Of a stretch of 64,000 nucleotides of DNA, positions 52,862 to 61,911 are shown in pieces; the stretch's first letter is position 1; the number at the start of each line of letters is the position of its first letter. Under the pieces are notes generated by a model, which saw nothing but the letters and a program-made list of their open reading frames with translations, did not search any database and was not told the origin of the DNA. Origin of the DNA: Phycisphaerales bacterium UBA2421 (GTDB lineage: Bacteria > Planctomycetota > Phycisphaerae > Tepidisphaerales > Tepidisphaeraceae). The position numbers and the translations under genes were made by a program. The stretch lies in contig DDRH01000005.1 of the NCBI GenBank assembly GCA_002343075.1, positions 89,286 through 153,285 on the forward strand. Direction: 5' to 3'.

Positions 52862-53752
52862 ATGAACCGTTTGCCTGAAACCTCTCTCCGAATCGGATTG
52901 CCATCGGGAAGCCTGCAGGGTGCGACCGTCGATTTGTTCGGCAAGGCGGGGTACCGCATCCGCACGCCAGAACGAAGCGTTTTTCCACAGTTCGACGATC
53001 CGCAGATTGCCGCGGTGCTTTTTCGGGCACAGGAAATCAGTCGATATGTCGTCGACGACATCATCGATTGCGGGCTGACCGGCTACGACTGGATCGTGGA
53101 GAACGGCAGCGAAGGCGACATAGTCGAAATCTGCGAGTTGGAATACTCGCGCGCCAGCAGTAACCCGGCGCAGTGGGTGCTTGCAGTGCCCGATGAAAGC
53201 CCCGTTCGCACTCCGGAAGATCTCGCCGGGAAAATCATCGCAACGGAACTGGTGGGCACGACGCGCAAGTACTTTGCTGATAAGAAGATACCCATTACCG
53301 TCGAGTTTAGTTGGGGCACAACCGAGATCAAGGCCCGCCTGCTGGATGGGATTGTTGATATCACCGAGACCGGTTCGAGCATTCGCGCCAACAATTTGCG
53401 CATCATCGATACGATCTTGAAGAGCACAACGCGGTTTATCGCGTCGCGGTCGGCGTGGAAGGTGCCGTGGAAGCGCGAAAAAATGGAGAACATCGCGATG
53501 CTTCTCCGTGGGGCGATCGAGGCGCGCGCCAAGATCGGGCTGAAGATGAACTGTCCCGAGAAGATGCTCGCTGCGGTCGTGGCGATGTTGCCCGCCGAGA
53601 AAAGCCCGACAGTGAGCCGGTTGAGCGATTCGGATTGGGTCGCGGTCGAGGTGATTCTGGAAGAAAAACAGGAGCGAGAGCTTATCCCCATGCTCAAACG
53701 CGCTGGTGCGACGGGAATCATTACCTATCCGCTTAACAAGGTCATTCCATAA
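52862..53752 (+). CDS. hisG: ATP phosphoribosyltransferase, long form
   Basis: 296 residues from ATG 52862. It catalyses the first step of histidine synthesis. Recognisable parts: L-R-I-G-L-P-S-G-S-L-Q, the catalytic-region D-D-I-I-D-C-G-L-T-G-Y-D-W, I-A-T-E-L-V-G-T-T-R-K-Y-F, and the phosphoribosyl-binding D-I-T-E-T-G-S-S-I-R-A-N-N-L. The C-terminal third (after about 215) is the ferredoxin-like regulatory domain of the long, histidine-inhibited HisG, so HisZ is not needed. No other his gene adjoins. Confidence 0.94.
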   Translation: MNRLPETSLRIGLPSGSLQGATVDLFGKAGYRIRTPERSVFPQFDDPQIAAVLFRAQEISRYVVDDIIDCGLTGYDWIVENGSEGDIVEICELEYSRASSNPAQWVLAVPDESPVRTPEDLAGKIIATELVGTTRKYFADKKIPITVEFSWGTTEIKARLLDGIVDITETGSSIRANNLRIIDTILKSTTRFIASRSAWKVPWKREKMENIAMLLRGAIEARAKIGLKMNCPEKMLAAVVAMLPAEKSPTVSRLSDSDWVAVEVILEEKQERELIPMLKRAGATGIITYPLNKVIP

Positions 53753-53780
53753 CGGTTTTGCATCACTAGGATATCAGGTG

Positions 53781-56471
53781 ATGCGGTCTCATTCCTGCAA
53801 TCTGTTACTGGCGATTTTACTCGGCATCGCGGGCTGTGCTTCACCGGGGTCGCGGCAAGTCGCCAGCACCGAACCCGCCCCCATGCCTGCGGAGTGGCCG
53901 ATCGACCCGAAGGCCGAGATGACGCTCGATCAGATCGCCTCGCAGACTAACGGCGTGGCGACGGTCAATTCCGCAACGACGCCGGCTTCCACGCAGCCGT
54001 CGCTGGATGCGCTGGAGTATTATGCCCGCGGTCGTGCGTCGCTTGCCAACCGGGAACCCCCGTATGCCGCCGTCGCTCTGCTGGAGAAGGCGGCGCAGCT
54101 CGATCCCGACTCGGCCGCAGTCCAATACCAGCTTGCCCAGGCCTACCTTGCAGCGTCTCTTGCCGACAAGGCACTGCGCGCCTATCAGGCTGCGACCGCG
54201 CTTCAGCCCGATTGGATCGATGCCCAGCACGAAAAGGCGCGGCTGCAACTGCGCTATTCTCAGTCGGACGCACTGGCCACGCTCATCACAGCCACCCGGA
54301 CGCGCGAATATGCCAGCAATGATGGCGATGCGGCCGCGGTCGATCTTGACCTTGCGCAGCTCCTTCGACAACTAGGCTACGACCGCGCCGCGATCGAGCA
54401 ATATGAAAAACTCCTGTGGCGGCTTTCGCGCCGGTCGCTGTCGGTGCGCGGGCACCCGCAGGTGGCGGCGTTGGCGCGCCGGCCTGAGCCGGTTCAGCTT
54501 GAGCTTGCCCGGCTGTATGAAAAGCGGGGCCGACTCGCCGCGGCGATCTCGGTTTATGACAAGATCGCCCAAACCGCGCCCGACGCATTTGCCCCGCAGG
54601 CGCAACTCGTTCGGCTGCAGCTTGCTGCGGGCCAACCGCAGGTGGCCCGCGCGCAGGCGGGGGAGTTGGTCAGGCGGTTCCGAGCCAGCGAAGCCTCGAT
54701 TGCGCTCTTTCGGGAAGCGTTCAAGTTTAACAATCCTGCGGGAGACGCGTTGGCACTGGCCGAGCTGCAGCGGCTGCACGCCGCCGACCCCACTGATGTG
54801 AATGTCACGCGTGCACTGGTTGAGCTGCTGGCGGCGCAGGGGCTGGATCGCGACGCCGAAGCGCTGATTGCCGGTGCCGCTGTCGCCGGCCGGCCCAATG
54901 TTGATCTGCTGCGCCGGCTGGTGCGCATCGGGCTTGCGAAGGGCGATTCCACCGCAGCGGCCCGCGCGCTCATTGCAGCGACCGCCGCCGCGCCGGATGT
55001 TTCGGTGGAGTTGGCAGCACTCTGGTCGCCGATGGTGCAATCCTGGCGGCCGTCGCCGGTTACGCCCGATATGCTGGCGAAGCTTTCGTTGCCCGAATCG
55101 CTCGACACGGCGCGCCAATACTGGCTGGCACGAGTCGCGTCGGAGACGGGGCGCACATCCGTGATGCGTTCGTCACTATCGAAGGCACTGGCGGCACGAC
55201 CTGTTTTTGTCCCCGCGTGGATCCTTCGCGCGGAACAGATCTGGCAGGATGATGCTGCCGCTGAGACAAGGCAGTCTGAATCAGCCCAGCTAGCCGCCGA
55301 CGCACGCTCCGTCGGCGAAGAAAAATTGGCGCTGATGATCGAAGCGATCGCCGCAGCCCGGTCGCAGCCTTCTCCCGAAGAATTGCCTGTTTTCGAGCGC
55401 GCTTTTCAGTCGCCCGGCGATGAACCTCCGCCGGAGTTTCAGCTTGCGCACGGCGTATCGCTTTTGCGCGCCAATCAGGCACAGCAGTTTGAACGCGCGA
55501 TGTGGAAAGTGATCAGCGACTATCCGACACTCGATCAGCCATATCTGTTGTTGATCGCATATCACACCCGCAGCAATGCCGCTGGCCCGGCTTTGAAAGT
55601 GGTTTCGACATGGTTGGCCAATGATCCGGGCGCGATCGGTGCCCGGCTGGAGCAAGCCGATGCACTCATCGCCGCGCGTCAGCAGCCGGCAGGGGAGGCG
55701 CTGCTGCTGGAATTGCTGGACGAGTCGGGCTTCGACCCTGCGGTGCTTGCCCGCTTGCAACTGTTTTACGCACGCGCCGACCGCATGCCGCAGTTTTTTG
55801 AGGAGTTGCAGCGGCGAATGCAAAAAGAGCCTCAGAATGGGAGCTTGATTGAGGCCATTGTCGGCACGCGAATCAGCCAGGGGCAAACCCCCGCCGCCAT
55901 CCGCGACCTCGAGTCCGCCGCCGCCGCTGCCGGAGATCAGCCAAACCTGCTCTACTTCATCGCTGGCATCTTTCATCAGCTTGGCGAGAAGACGCGCACT
56001 GAAGCACTCATGGAGCGTGCACTGCAGATTGATCCAGGTCACATTTCATCCAACAACGATCTGGCCTATTTCTACAGCGAAGCCGGTGTGCAACTCACCC
56101 GCGCCGAGGCGATGGCCCGGCGCGCCGTTGCCGCCGAGCCAGAGAACTCCGCTTACCTCGACACGCTGGGCTGGGTGTTGTACAAGCAAAGCCGATTTGC
56201 GGAGGCGATCGTCCAACTTCGGCAGGCGGTGGCGAATGCGTCGCCGATCGATCCTGTGCTCATCGATCATCTCGGCGATGCCGAATATCGCCTTGGCGAT
56301 GTCGAATCGGCCACGAAGCAGTGGCGAGCGGCGCAGGAACTGCTATCGACAATGCGCACCAGCCGCGAGGAGCATGTGCGATTGCGAGTCGAGCTGCAGA
56401 ACAAGCTTCGCCAGCGCGCAGAAGGTCAGGCAGTCGAGGTGGCACCCGTGACGAGCGTGGATGAGAAGTAA
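53781..56471 (+). CDS. Large TPR lipoprotein
   Basis: 896 residues. The lipoprotein signal ends I-A-G-C-A-S (Cys 19). The body is mostly tetratricopeptide repeats: Y-A-A-V-A-L-L-E-K-A-A-Q-L-D-P-D-S-A near residue 100, more degenerate repeats in the middle, and clear ones near the end (E-A-L-M-E-R-A-L-Q-I-D-P; Y-L-D-T-L-G-W-V-L-Y-K-Q-S-R-F; L-I-D-H-L-G-D-A-E-Y). The final four repeats resemble those in planctomycete and proteobacterial outer-membrane TPR lipoproteins. ATG 53781 starts at AGGTG with no spacer. Probably a scaffold in the periplasm or outer membrane. It precedes yebC by about 100 bases. Confidence 0.8.
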   Translation: MRSHSCNLLLAILLGIAGCASPGSRQVASTEPAPMPAEWPIDPKAEMTLDQIASQTNGVATVNSATTPASTQPSLDALEYYARGRASLANREPPYAAVALLEKAAQLDPDSAAVQYQLAQAYLAASLADKALRAYQAATALQPDWIDAQHEKARLQLRYSQSDALATLITATRTREYASNDGDAAAVDLDLAQLLRQLGYDRAAIEQYEKLLWRLSRRSLSVRGHPQVAALARRPEPVQLELARLYEKRGRLAAAISVYDKIAQTAPDAFAPQAQLVRLQLAAGQPQVARAQAGELVRRFRASEASIALFREAFKFNNPAGDALALAELQRLHAADPTDVNVTRALVELLAAQGLDRDAEALIAGAAVAGRPNVDLLRRLVRIGLAKGDSTAAARALIAATAAAPDVSVELAALWSPMVQSWRPSPVTPDMLAKLSLPESLDTARQYWLARVASETGRTSVMRSSLSKALAARPVFVPAWILRAEQIWQDDAAAETRQSESAQLAADARSVGEEKLALMIEAIAAARSQPSPEELPVFERAFQSPGDEPPPEFQLAHGVSLLRANQAQQFERAMWKVISDYPTLDQPYLLLIAYHTRSNAAGPALKVVSTWLANDPGAIGARLEQADALIAARQQPAGEALLLELLDESGFDPAVLARLQLFYARADRMPQFFEELQRRMQKEPQNGSLIEAIVGTRISQGQTPAAIRDLESAAAAAGDQPNLLYFIAGIFHQLGEKTRTEALMERALQIDPGHISSNNDLAYFYSEAGVQLTRAEAMARRAVAAEPENSAYLDTLGWVLYKQSRFAEAIVQLRQAVANASPIDPVLIDHLGDAEYRLGDVESATKQWRAAQELLSTMRTSREEHVRLRVELQNKLRQRAEGQAVEVAPVTSVDEK

Positions 56472-56577
56472 GGAGATTGTTGAGGACCGAAATGTGCGGC
56501 TGTTTGTTTTAACCTTTGATTGAAATTTGGATCGATTTGATCATCAGCCACCTGCGGGCACTTGACGAGTAACAACG

Positions 56578-57312
56578 ATGGCCGGACATAGTCACTGGGC
56601 GAAAATCAAGAGAGCAAAGGGCGCGAATGATGCCAAGCGCGGCAAGGTGTGGAGCAAGATCGCGCGCAAGATCATCATCGCTGCAAAAAATGGGGGCGAT
56701 CCGCGCGATAATCTCAATCTGCGCTACACGATCGACGAAGCCAAAGCCGCCAACATGCCTCGCGATACCATCGAAAAAGCCATCAAGAAGGGCACCGGTG
56801 AACTCGGTGGCGAGAACTACGAGTCGGCCACCTATGAAGCCTATGCGCCGGGTGGCGTTGCGATCATGATCGAGGCACTCACCAACAACCGCAGCCGGAC
56901 CGCCCCCGATCTGCGAGCCGTGCTCGAACGCGCCGGGGGCAATCTGGCGCAGAGCGGGGCGGTGGCGTTTCAGTTTACCAAGTGTGGCATTATCACCATC
57001 AAGTCTGACACAATCGATGAAGAATCGCTGATGGAGAAGGCGCTGGAGTTCGGCGCAGACGACGTGAGAAACGAAGGCGAGGTGTATGAGGTGATTACAT
57101 CGCCCGTCGCGTTTCAGAATGTGAAGGAAGCACTTGTGGGTGCGCAGGTCGCGGTGGAGGCCGGAGAAGTGACGTACCTACCGAACAACACCGTCACCCT
57201 CGACGCCGATCGGTCGGCGGCGCTACTGAAGCTCATTGATACGCTTGAAGATAACGACGATGTCCAGAATGTCAGCCATAATGCCGAGCTTGCCGATGCG
57301 GCGGAGCAGTAA
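56578..57312 (+). CDS. yebC: YebC/PmpR-family protein
   Basis: 244 residues. It starts M-A-G-H-S-H-W-A-K-I-K-R-A-K-G, with the family pattern K-V-W-S-K-I-A-R-K-I-I-I-A-A-K, N-L-N-L-R-Y and Y-A-P-G-G-V-A-I-M-I-E. The family has been viewed as a DNA-binding regulator and, more recently, as a factor that relieves ribosome stalling at proline stretches. Full length. Confidence 0.94.
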   Translation: MAGHSHWAKIKRAKGANDAKRGKVWSKIARKIIIAAKNGGDPRDNLNLRYTIDEAKAANMPRDTIEKAIKKGTGELGGENYESATYEAYAPGGVAIMIEALTNNRSRTAPDLRAVLERAGGNLAQSGAVAFQFTKCGIITIKSDTIDEESLMEKALEFGADDVRNEGEVYEVITSPVAFQNVKEALVGAQVAVEAGEVTYLPNNTVTLDADRSAALLKLIDTLEDNDDVQNVSHNAELADAAEQ

Positions 57313-57349
57313 AACTGCGGTCACGCGGTTGCCGTAGTCTCCCGTAGTC

Positions 57350-59554
57350 TCATTGCTTTGCCTCGATTCGCTCCAGCTCCGCTGTGGGGAGGCGCTTTGG
57401 CTCGTTTTTGTCGAGCTTGTCGTTCAATTCAAGAATCGTGCGGTACTGCTCTCGCGCCTTTTCGGGGTGGTTAAACTGCTCGTAGGTTTCGGCCAGCCGC
57501 ATGCGCGACTGCAGGTTTTTCGGGTCAAGCGCGACCGCGGTCTCCAGGTCATTTAGAATCTGCCGCGGCTGCTGCTTGTCGGGTGGCTGGGTCAATTGAA
57601 ACGCGGCGCGGGTGAGGCGGTAGCCGGGGTCCTTGGGGTTGGCGGCCACAGCCTGGCTGAGCCAGAGTTCAGTCTCGGCGGGGTCGCGATTTTCAATGAT
57701 TAACGCCCGGCCAGCGCGGTAGGCATAGTCGGCATTGCGCACCGGGGAGTTATTGAACGCATATTTGAAAGACGTCGCCGCTTCGCGCGGTTTTGATCGA
57801 ATGAGTTGATCATCACCGCGCTGCGCCCGGTTTTCGGCATCGGCCAGCGGCATGGCAAACGCAACCGCGGCTACCATCCACGCACACAGCACCGCCCCCG
57901 CGGCGGCAATGCTGGTTCGGTTCCACTTCTTCTGCCCAGCCACGCTTTCGCCGCGAACGCCAATCAGTCCGCCGCAATAGAGTGCAAACAGCATCATTGG
58001 TCCCGGCTCAAACAGCGCGAAGTCGATCAGATTGTGAACCAAGAACGCCGCCACTCCCGCAATCATCCCCAGCAACAGCAGCGGGGCGGGCCGGTCATCC
58101 AGGTGCACGACCTTCGCCGAAAGTACCGTCGCGACAGTCATCGTGATTACCAGAATGCCCAGCACGAGCAGCCGGCGCATCAGTTCCATCGCGACATAGC
58201 CCGCATCTGCGGCGAAGTCGATGCCCGTCAGCGCGCTCAACAGCGTTGCGAGCATTGCCACCGACAGCAGCAGTCCGAAGCCAACCCGCTGTGCCTGGCC
58301 AGGTGCCGGCGGGGCGGTCGGCCGAGTGATTTCCCACGCCAGCCGGATGATAAAACCGATGAGAAGCATCCCGCCAACGATGCCAAGCTCGACAAATCCG
58401 CGGACGAAGAGGTTATGAGGGTCCTTGATCTCCTCCGCCGCCTCGGGCAGACGGTGGGCGAGATAGCTATAGCCGAAGTTGCCATAGCCGACGCCGAACA
58501 ACGCGTGTTCCTTGAACACCGCGAAGCTCCCAAGCCAGTATTTCCAGCGGAACGTGAGTGAGTCGTGGAAAAGCGTGCCGTGATAAAGGCCATGACCAAT
58601 CAGCGCCGCGACAATGACAATCGCGATTGCGGCCCCTGCGGCGAAGGCCATGTTACGGTGGCGCGCGAGTATTGCCCCCAATCGCCAACCGACAACGAAA
58701 ACTCCCGCCGCAACAACCGGCGTGATGAGGGCGGCGCGGGCACCGGTGTAATACAAGACATAGGTCGAACCAAGCACGATGAGGCACAGGATAGCGGGCC
58801 AGACAGGCTCATCGCGGAGGCGAATCCGCTGGAGTGCGATTGCGGCGACGATCGTGCCCAGGAAGACGATCATCGTGGCGTTGGTGTTGGGCGAGGTGTA
58901 TGGCCCGAGCATTTCGCCCGCGGCCACGCGCTGAGAGAATTGTTTCCAGGTGAAGCTGTCCTCCGTCCAGCCTCGGTCAGCCAGGATTTTGCCCTTATTC
59001 TTCTCGAGTTGTTTCTGCAGGTCGGGCAGTTCGACGGTTCGGTAAAAGACACCCTGCACGGTAATAACCGCAAGAACCCCCGCGGCCGTTGCGGCGAGAA
59101 TGCGCAGCCGCAGCCAGGACCGCACCAGTTGTGACCCAGCCCAGCAAAGCGCCGCCGCGGCCATGACATGAAAGCCGCCGATCGCCGCCACGAACGGGTC
59201 GGCCGCCCAGAGAGTGCTGATGAACGCCAGAACAGCGAACCCAAAGATACACGCATGCCCCGCCGAGAAGCGCAGGATGTAGGTGCGGTCTAACCCGCGC
59301 CGAAGCAGCACCAGCACCGCAGGCAGCATGGCCAGCAGGTCGAGCCAGATGGTGGTATCGGGAAAGCCGTTATGAGGTGTGGCGTCGCCCCCGGGAACGG
59401 CATCGAACGGGTTGCGGATGAAATCGCTGGTGATTGCGCGTGCAATAGTAACCGCCAGCGCGATCACAAATGCGCCGCTGGTCAGGGTCGGGAGCCAGCG
59501 CGACCAGTCGTAGTACTCGATGCGTACATTATCAGTTGCCGGTTTGCTCATCAT
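57350..59554 (-). CDS. O-antigen ligase/polymerase (Wzy/WaaL-like) with TPR tail
   Basis: 734 residues. About twelve hydrophobic helices up to residue 560 carry the WaaL/Wzy pattern, with the periplasmic segment around G-V-G-Y-G-N-F-G-Y-S-Y-L-A-H-R and D-P-H-N-L-F-V-R-G-F-V-E-L-G (H and G of the PglL/WaaL motif). The last 130 residues form TPR helices (A-Y-R-A-G-R-A-L-I-I, L-A-E-T-Y-E-Q-F-N-H-P-E-K-A-R-E-Q-Y). It would join undecaprenyl-linked glycan to another glycan, lipid or protein. Its start overlaps the end of the WecA-like gene by 23 bases: one operon for surface glycan. Confidence 0.85.
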   Translation of the reverse strand: MMSKPATDNVRIEYYDWSRWLPTLTSGAFVIALAVTIARAITSDFIRNPFDAVPGGDATPHNGFPDTTIWLDLLAMLPAVLVLLRRGLDRTYILRFSAGHACIFGFAVLAFISTLWAADPFVAAIGGFHVMAAAALCWAGSQLVRSWLRLRILAATAAGVLAVITVQGVFYRTVELPDLQKQLEKNKGKILADRGWTEDSFTWKQFSQRVAAGEMLGPYTSPNTNATMIVFLGTIVAAIALQRIRLRDEPVWPAILCLIVLGSTYVLYYTGARAALITPVVAAGVFVVGWRLGAILARHRNMAFAAGAAIAIVIVAALIGHGLYHGTLFHDSLTFRWKYWLGSFAVFKEHALFGVGYGNFGYSYLAHRLPEAAEEIKDPHNLFVRGFVELGIVGGMLLIGFIIRLAWEITRPTAPPAPGQAQRVGFGLLLSVAMLATLLSALTGIDFAADAGYVAMELMRRLLVLGILVITMTVATVLSAKVVHLDDRPAPLLLLGMIAGVAAFLVHNLIDFALFEPGPMMLFALYCGGLIGVRGESVAGQKKWNRTSIAAAGAVLCAWMVAAVAFAMPLADAENRAQRGDDQLIRSKPREAATSFKYAFNNSPVRNADYAYRAGRALIIENRDPAETELWLSQAVAANPKDPGYRLTRAAFQLTQPPDKQQPRQILNDLETAVALDPKNLQSRMRLAETYEQFNHPEKAREQYRTILELNDKLDKNEPKRLPTAELERIEAKQ

Positions 59555-60671
59555 CTCGCCATGCCTGCGGTAGTGGGTGCTGCTCGAGTAACGCCACGAG
59601 GCCCAATACCAGTATCGTCTGACAGAAGATCAGTACTGCGGCCAAAGTGCTTCGCACCTGTGTGAGGACGATCGCAGATGCGCTCGTTGCGGCGGTGACC
59701 AGGTAAATGCAGAGCACTGCGGTTCGCCGACTCATGCCCCGGGCGCACAGCCGATGGCTGAAATGGTTCGTGTCGCCTTTGAATGGCGAATGTCCACGGC
59801 TGAGGCGGATCACCGTTACCACCAGGAAATCATAAAGCGGCACTGCCAGGACGATCAGCGGCGCGAAAATGGCATACCACCCGGCGGCGAGGTCTTCGCC
59901 CTTGGGGAGAAACGTCGTACGCACAGTCAGCACGCCGAGGATAAAGCCGAGTACCAGCGAACCGGAATCGCCCATGAATATCTTTGCCGGCGGGAAGTTC
60001 CAGTACAGAAACCCCAGCACCGCGCCCAGCAGCAGCGCGAGCGTCGCGGCGACAAACCACTGCTCAATGAGAACCGCGGTGATGAAAAACGCCGTCGTAC
60101 ACACCGCTGCCACGCCGGCGCTCAGGCCGTCCATGTTATCGAGGAAATTAAAGGCGTTGGTGATGGTGCCGATCCAGAGCACGGTCACGATGATCGAAGG
60201 CAGCTTGCCCGCGCCAAGATTATCGAGGAACGTGACGGCCCGCACATCGAAAATGGCAACAAACCCCGCGGTGACGGCGAGTTGGATGAATAGCTTGATG
60301 TACGGCCCGAGGGCGCGCTTGTCGTCGATGAGGCCGAGGATGTGGAGGATGAATGCGGCAGCGAGCAGGCCAAGTGCGAGTGGGATCTGCTGCGTTGCCC
60401 CATGAACCAATGCCATGGTCAGCTCGCCTTCCGGAGTGAAGCGGCCAAGGATGGGGTCGGCGGCGTTCCAGAGAATGCCTCCGAGCAGTGGAATGGCAAA
60501 TGCCCCAAACATCGCCACCCCCCCGCCGAGGGGTTTGGGGTTGTGATGAATTTTGCGGTGCCCGGGCTTATCAACAAAGCCGATCCGTGGGGCGAGTTTG
60601 ATCATCGCGTAGGTCAACGCGAACGACAGTGCAAAGCTCGCGGCAAGGAGGAGAAAGATCGGGAGAAGCAC
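59532..60671 (-). CDS. Undecaprenyl-phosphate sugar-1-phosphate transferase (WecA/MraY-like)
   Basis: 379 residues from GTG 60671. Eleven helices and the superfamily motifs are seen: P-G-H-R-K-I-H-H-N-P-K-P-L-G-G-G-V-A, L-G-L-I-D-D-K (metal aspartates), F-N-F-L-D-N-M-D-G-L (catalytic), F-M-G-D-S-G-S-L-V-L-G, and a histidine loop K-G-D-T-N-H-F-S-H-R-L. The H-F-S-H-R-L end is WecA/TagO-like rather than MraY. It starts lipid-linked glycan synthesis by loading a GlcNAc- or similar phosphate on undecaprenyl phosphate. Confidence 0.9.
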   Translation of the reverse strand: MLLPIFLLLAASFALSFALTYAMIKLAPRIGFVDKPGHRKIHHNPKPLGGGVAMFGAFAIPLLGGILWNAADPILGRFTPEGELTMALVHGATQQIPLALGLLAAAFILHILGLIDDKRALGPYIKLFIQLAVTAGFVAIFDVRAVTFLDNLGAGKLPSIIVTVLWIGTITNAFNFLDNMDGLSAGVAAVCTTAFFITAVLIEQWFVAATLALLLGAVLGFLYWNFPPAKIFMGDSGSLVLGFILGVLTVRTTFLPKGEDLAAGWYAIFAPLIVLAVPLYDFLVVTVIRLSRGHSPFKGDTNHFSHRLCARGMSRRTAVLCIYLVTAATSASAIVLTQVRSTLAAVLIFCQTILVLGLVALLEQHPLPQAWRDDEQTGN

Positions 60672-60692
60672 GCTCGGTAGTTTAGCGATTGT

Positions 60693-60720
60693 TCCCTCTC
60701 CCGGTATCCCGGGAAAGGGA
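60693..60720. repeat. C-rich hairpin repeat
   Basis: TCCCTCTCCCGG (60693-60704) with CCGGGAAAGGGA (60709-60720), a 12-base imperfect stem, related to the repeat at 3855-3880. It lies between the WecA-like gene and prpB. Confidence 0.55.
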
Positions 60721-60729
60721 GATAGAAGA

Positions 60730-61623
60730 TCACGGCCATGTTTCCGCGGCGGGGTTGTATTTCAGGAGGTCGTACAGTTCCTGGCGCGTCTGCATGCGAT
60801 CCAGCCAAGCCTGTTGCGTGCCGGCTTGCTTGACATCGCGCAGGCACGCCTCGGCCTGCTTCATCATCACACGCAGGGCTGTTTGCGGGTAAATCACCAT
60901 CCGGTAGCCCATTGCAGCCAGGTCGCTCAGCGGCAGAAGCTGGCTCTTGCCGAACTCGGTCATGTTGGCCATGAGCACGGCGGAGTTATCAGGGGCAAGA
61001 GGCAAGTGAGCGGTCGCTATCTTCTGTTTCAAGGTCGCAGAAAACGCGGCGAATTCTTCGGCGCGTTCAAGCGCTTCGGGGAAGATCGCATCGGCACCGG
61101 CCGCGAGGTAGCGAGCGGCGCGTGCGACGGCGGCGTCGAAGCCTTCGACGGCTCGCGCATCCGTTCGGGCGATGATGAGAAAGTCCTTGTCGGTTCGGGC
61201 GGCGACCGCGGCTCTGATTCGGGCGACCATTTCGTCGCATGCAATCACGTCCTTGCCGGCCAGATGCCCGCAGCGCTTGGGGAATTCCTGGTCTTCGATG
61301 TGAAGTCCTGCAAGTCCTGCTCGCTCATAGAGTTGCACGGTCCTCGCCGCGTTGGCAGGCCCCCCGAATCCCGTATCGGCGTCGCAGACGACCGGCACGT
61401 CCACCGCTGCCGCAATGTAGCCGGCGAGCTTGACGAATTCATCGAGGCCGATCAGGCCGATATCCGGCACGCCGCAGGTGGCGTTGGTCAGCCCAGCCCC
61501 GCTGACATACACTGCGGGAAAGCCGACCGTTTCGATCAGACGCGCGGTGAGCGCGTTAAACGCACCCGGCATCGGTACACATCCGGCGGCGAGGAGTTGG
61601 CGGAGTTGGCAGCCACGCGTCAT
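60730..61623 (-). CDS. prpB: 2-methylisocitrate lyase / ICL-PEP mutase superfamily enzyme
   Basis: 297 residues from ATG 61623. The superfamily core is intact: V-C-D-A-D-T-G-F-G-G (Mg-binding Asp), the catalytic loop E-F-P-K-R-C-G-H-L-A-G-K, and F-L-I-I-A-R-T-D-A-R. KRCGH is the methylisocitrate lyase motif; oxaloacetate decarboxylases and carboxyvinyl-phosphonate mutases differ there. It splits 2-methylisocitrate to succinate and pyruvate in propionate catabolism. prpD is on the same strand upstream, with one small gene between. No prpC in the window. Confidence 0.85.
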   Translation of the reverse strand: MTRGCQLRQLLAAGCVPMPGAFNALTARLIETVGFPAVYVSGAGLTNATCGVPDIGLIGLDEFVKLAGYIAAAVDVPVVCDADTGFGGPANAARTVQLYERAGLAGLHIEDQEFPKRCGHLAGKDVIACDEMVARIRAAVAARTDKDFLIIARTDARAVEGFDAAVARAARYLAAGADAIFPEALERAEEFAAFSATLKQKIATAHLPLAPDNSAVLMANMTEFGKSQLLPLSDLAAMGYRMVIYPQTALRVMMKQAEACLRDVKQAGTQQAWLDRMQTRQELYDLLKYNPAAETWP

Positions 61624-61625
61624 TG

Positions 61626-61886
61626 CTACGCCCGCCCGCTCCGAGTGTTCTTCCGCCTTGCGCTGCGAATCGGTTCCACCGAAGCGATATGCAAGACCGA
61701 GCAAATCTCTGAATCTTCGGGAATTCCTTTCATGTCCGGTCGGAGTCCGACATAAATGCGGGCTTTGGTGACAAACGCCTGCTCGGGATGGCGAACGTCA
61801 TACCGATCACCACTCGACATCACGATTCGAAACGGCGTGAACGGCCGCTCATCCAATAGTCGCTTGATTTCGCCAGCGGTCATCAT
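61626..61886 (-). CDS. Small conserved protein, unknown
   Basis: 86 residues (two ATG codons in a row). The beginning I-K-R-L-L-D-E-R-P-F-T-P-F-R-I-V-M-S-S-G-D-R-Y-D-V-R-H-P-E is a pattern I have seen in many planctomycete hypothetical proteins, with a short beta-rich fold. It lies two bases from the prpB start codon and 26 bases after prpD, so it is in the same transcript. Function unknown. Confidence 0.7.
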   Translation of the reverse strand: MMTAGEIKRLLDERPFTPFRIVMSSGDRYDVRHPEQAFVTKARIYVGLRPDMKGIPEDSEICSVLHIASVEPIRSARRKNTRSGRA

Positions 61887-61911
61887 GGCCTGATTCTACC
61901 AACCTTTCAGT

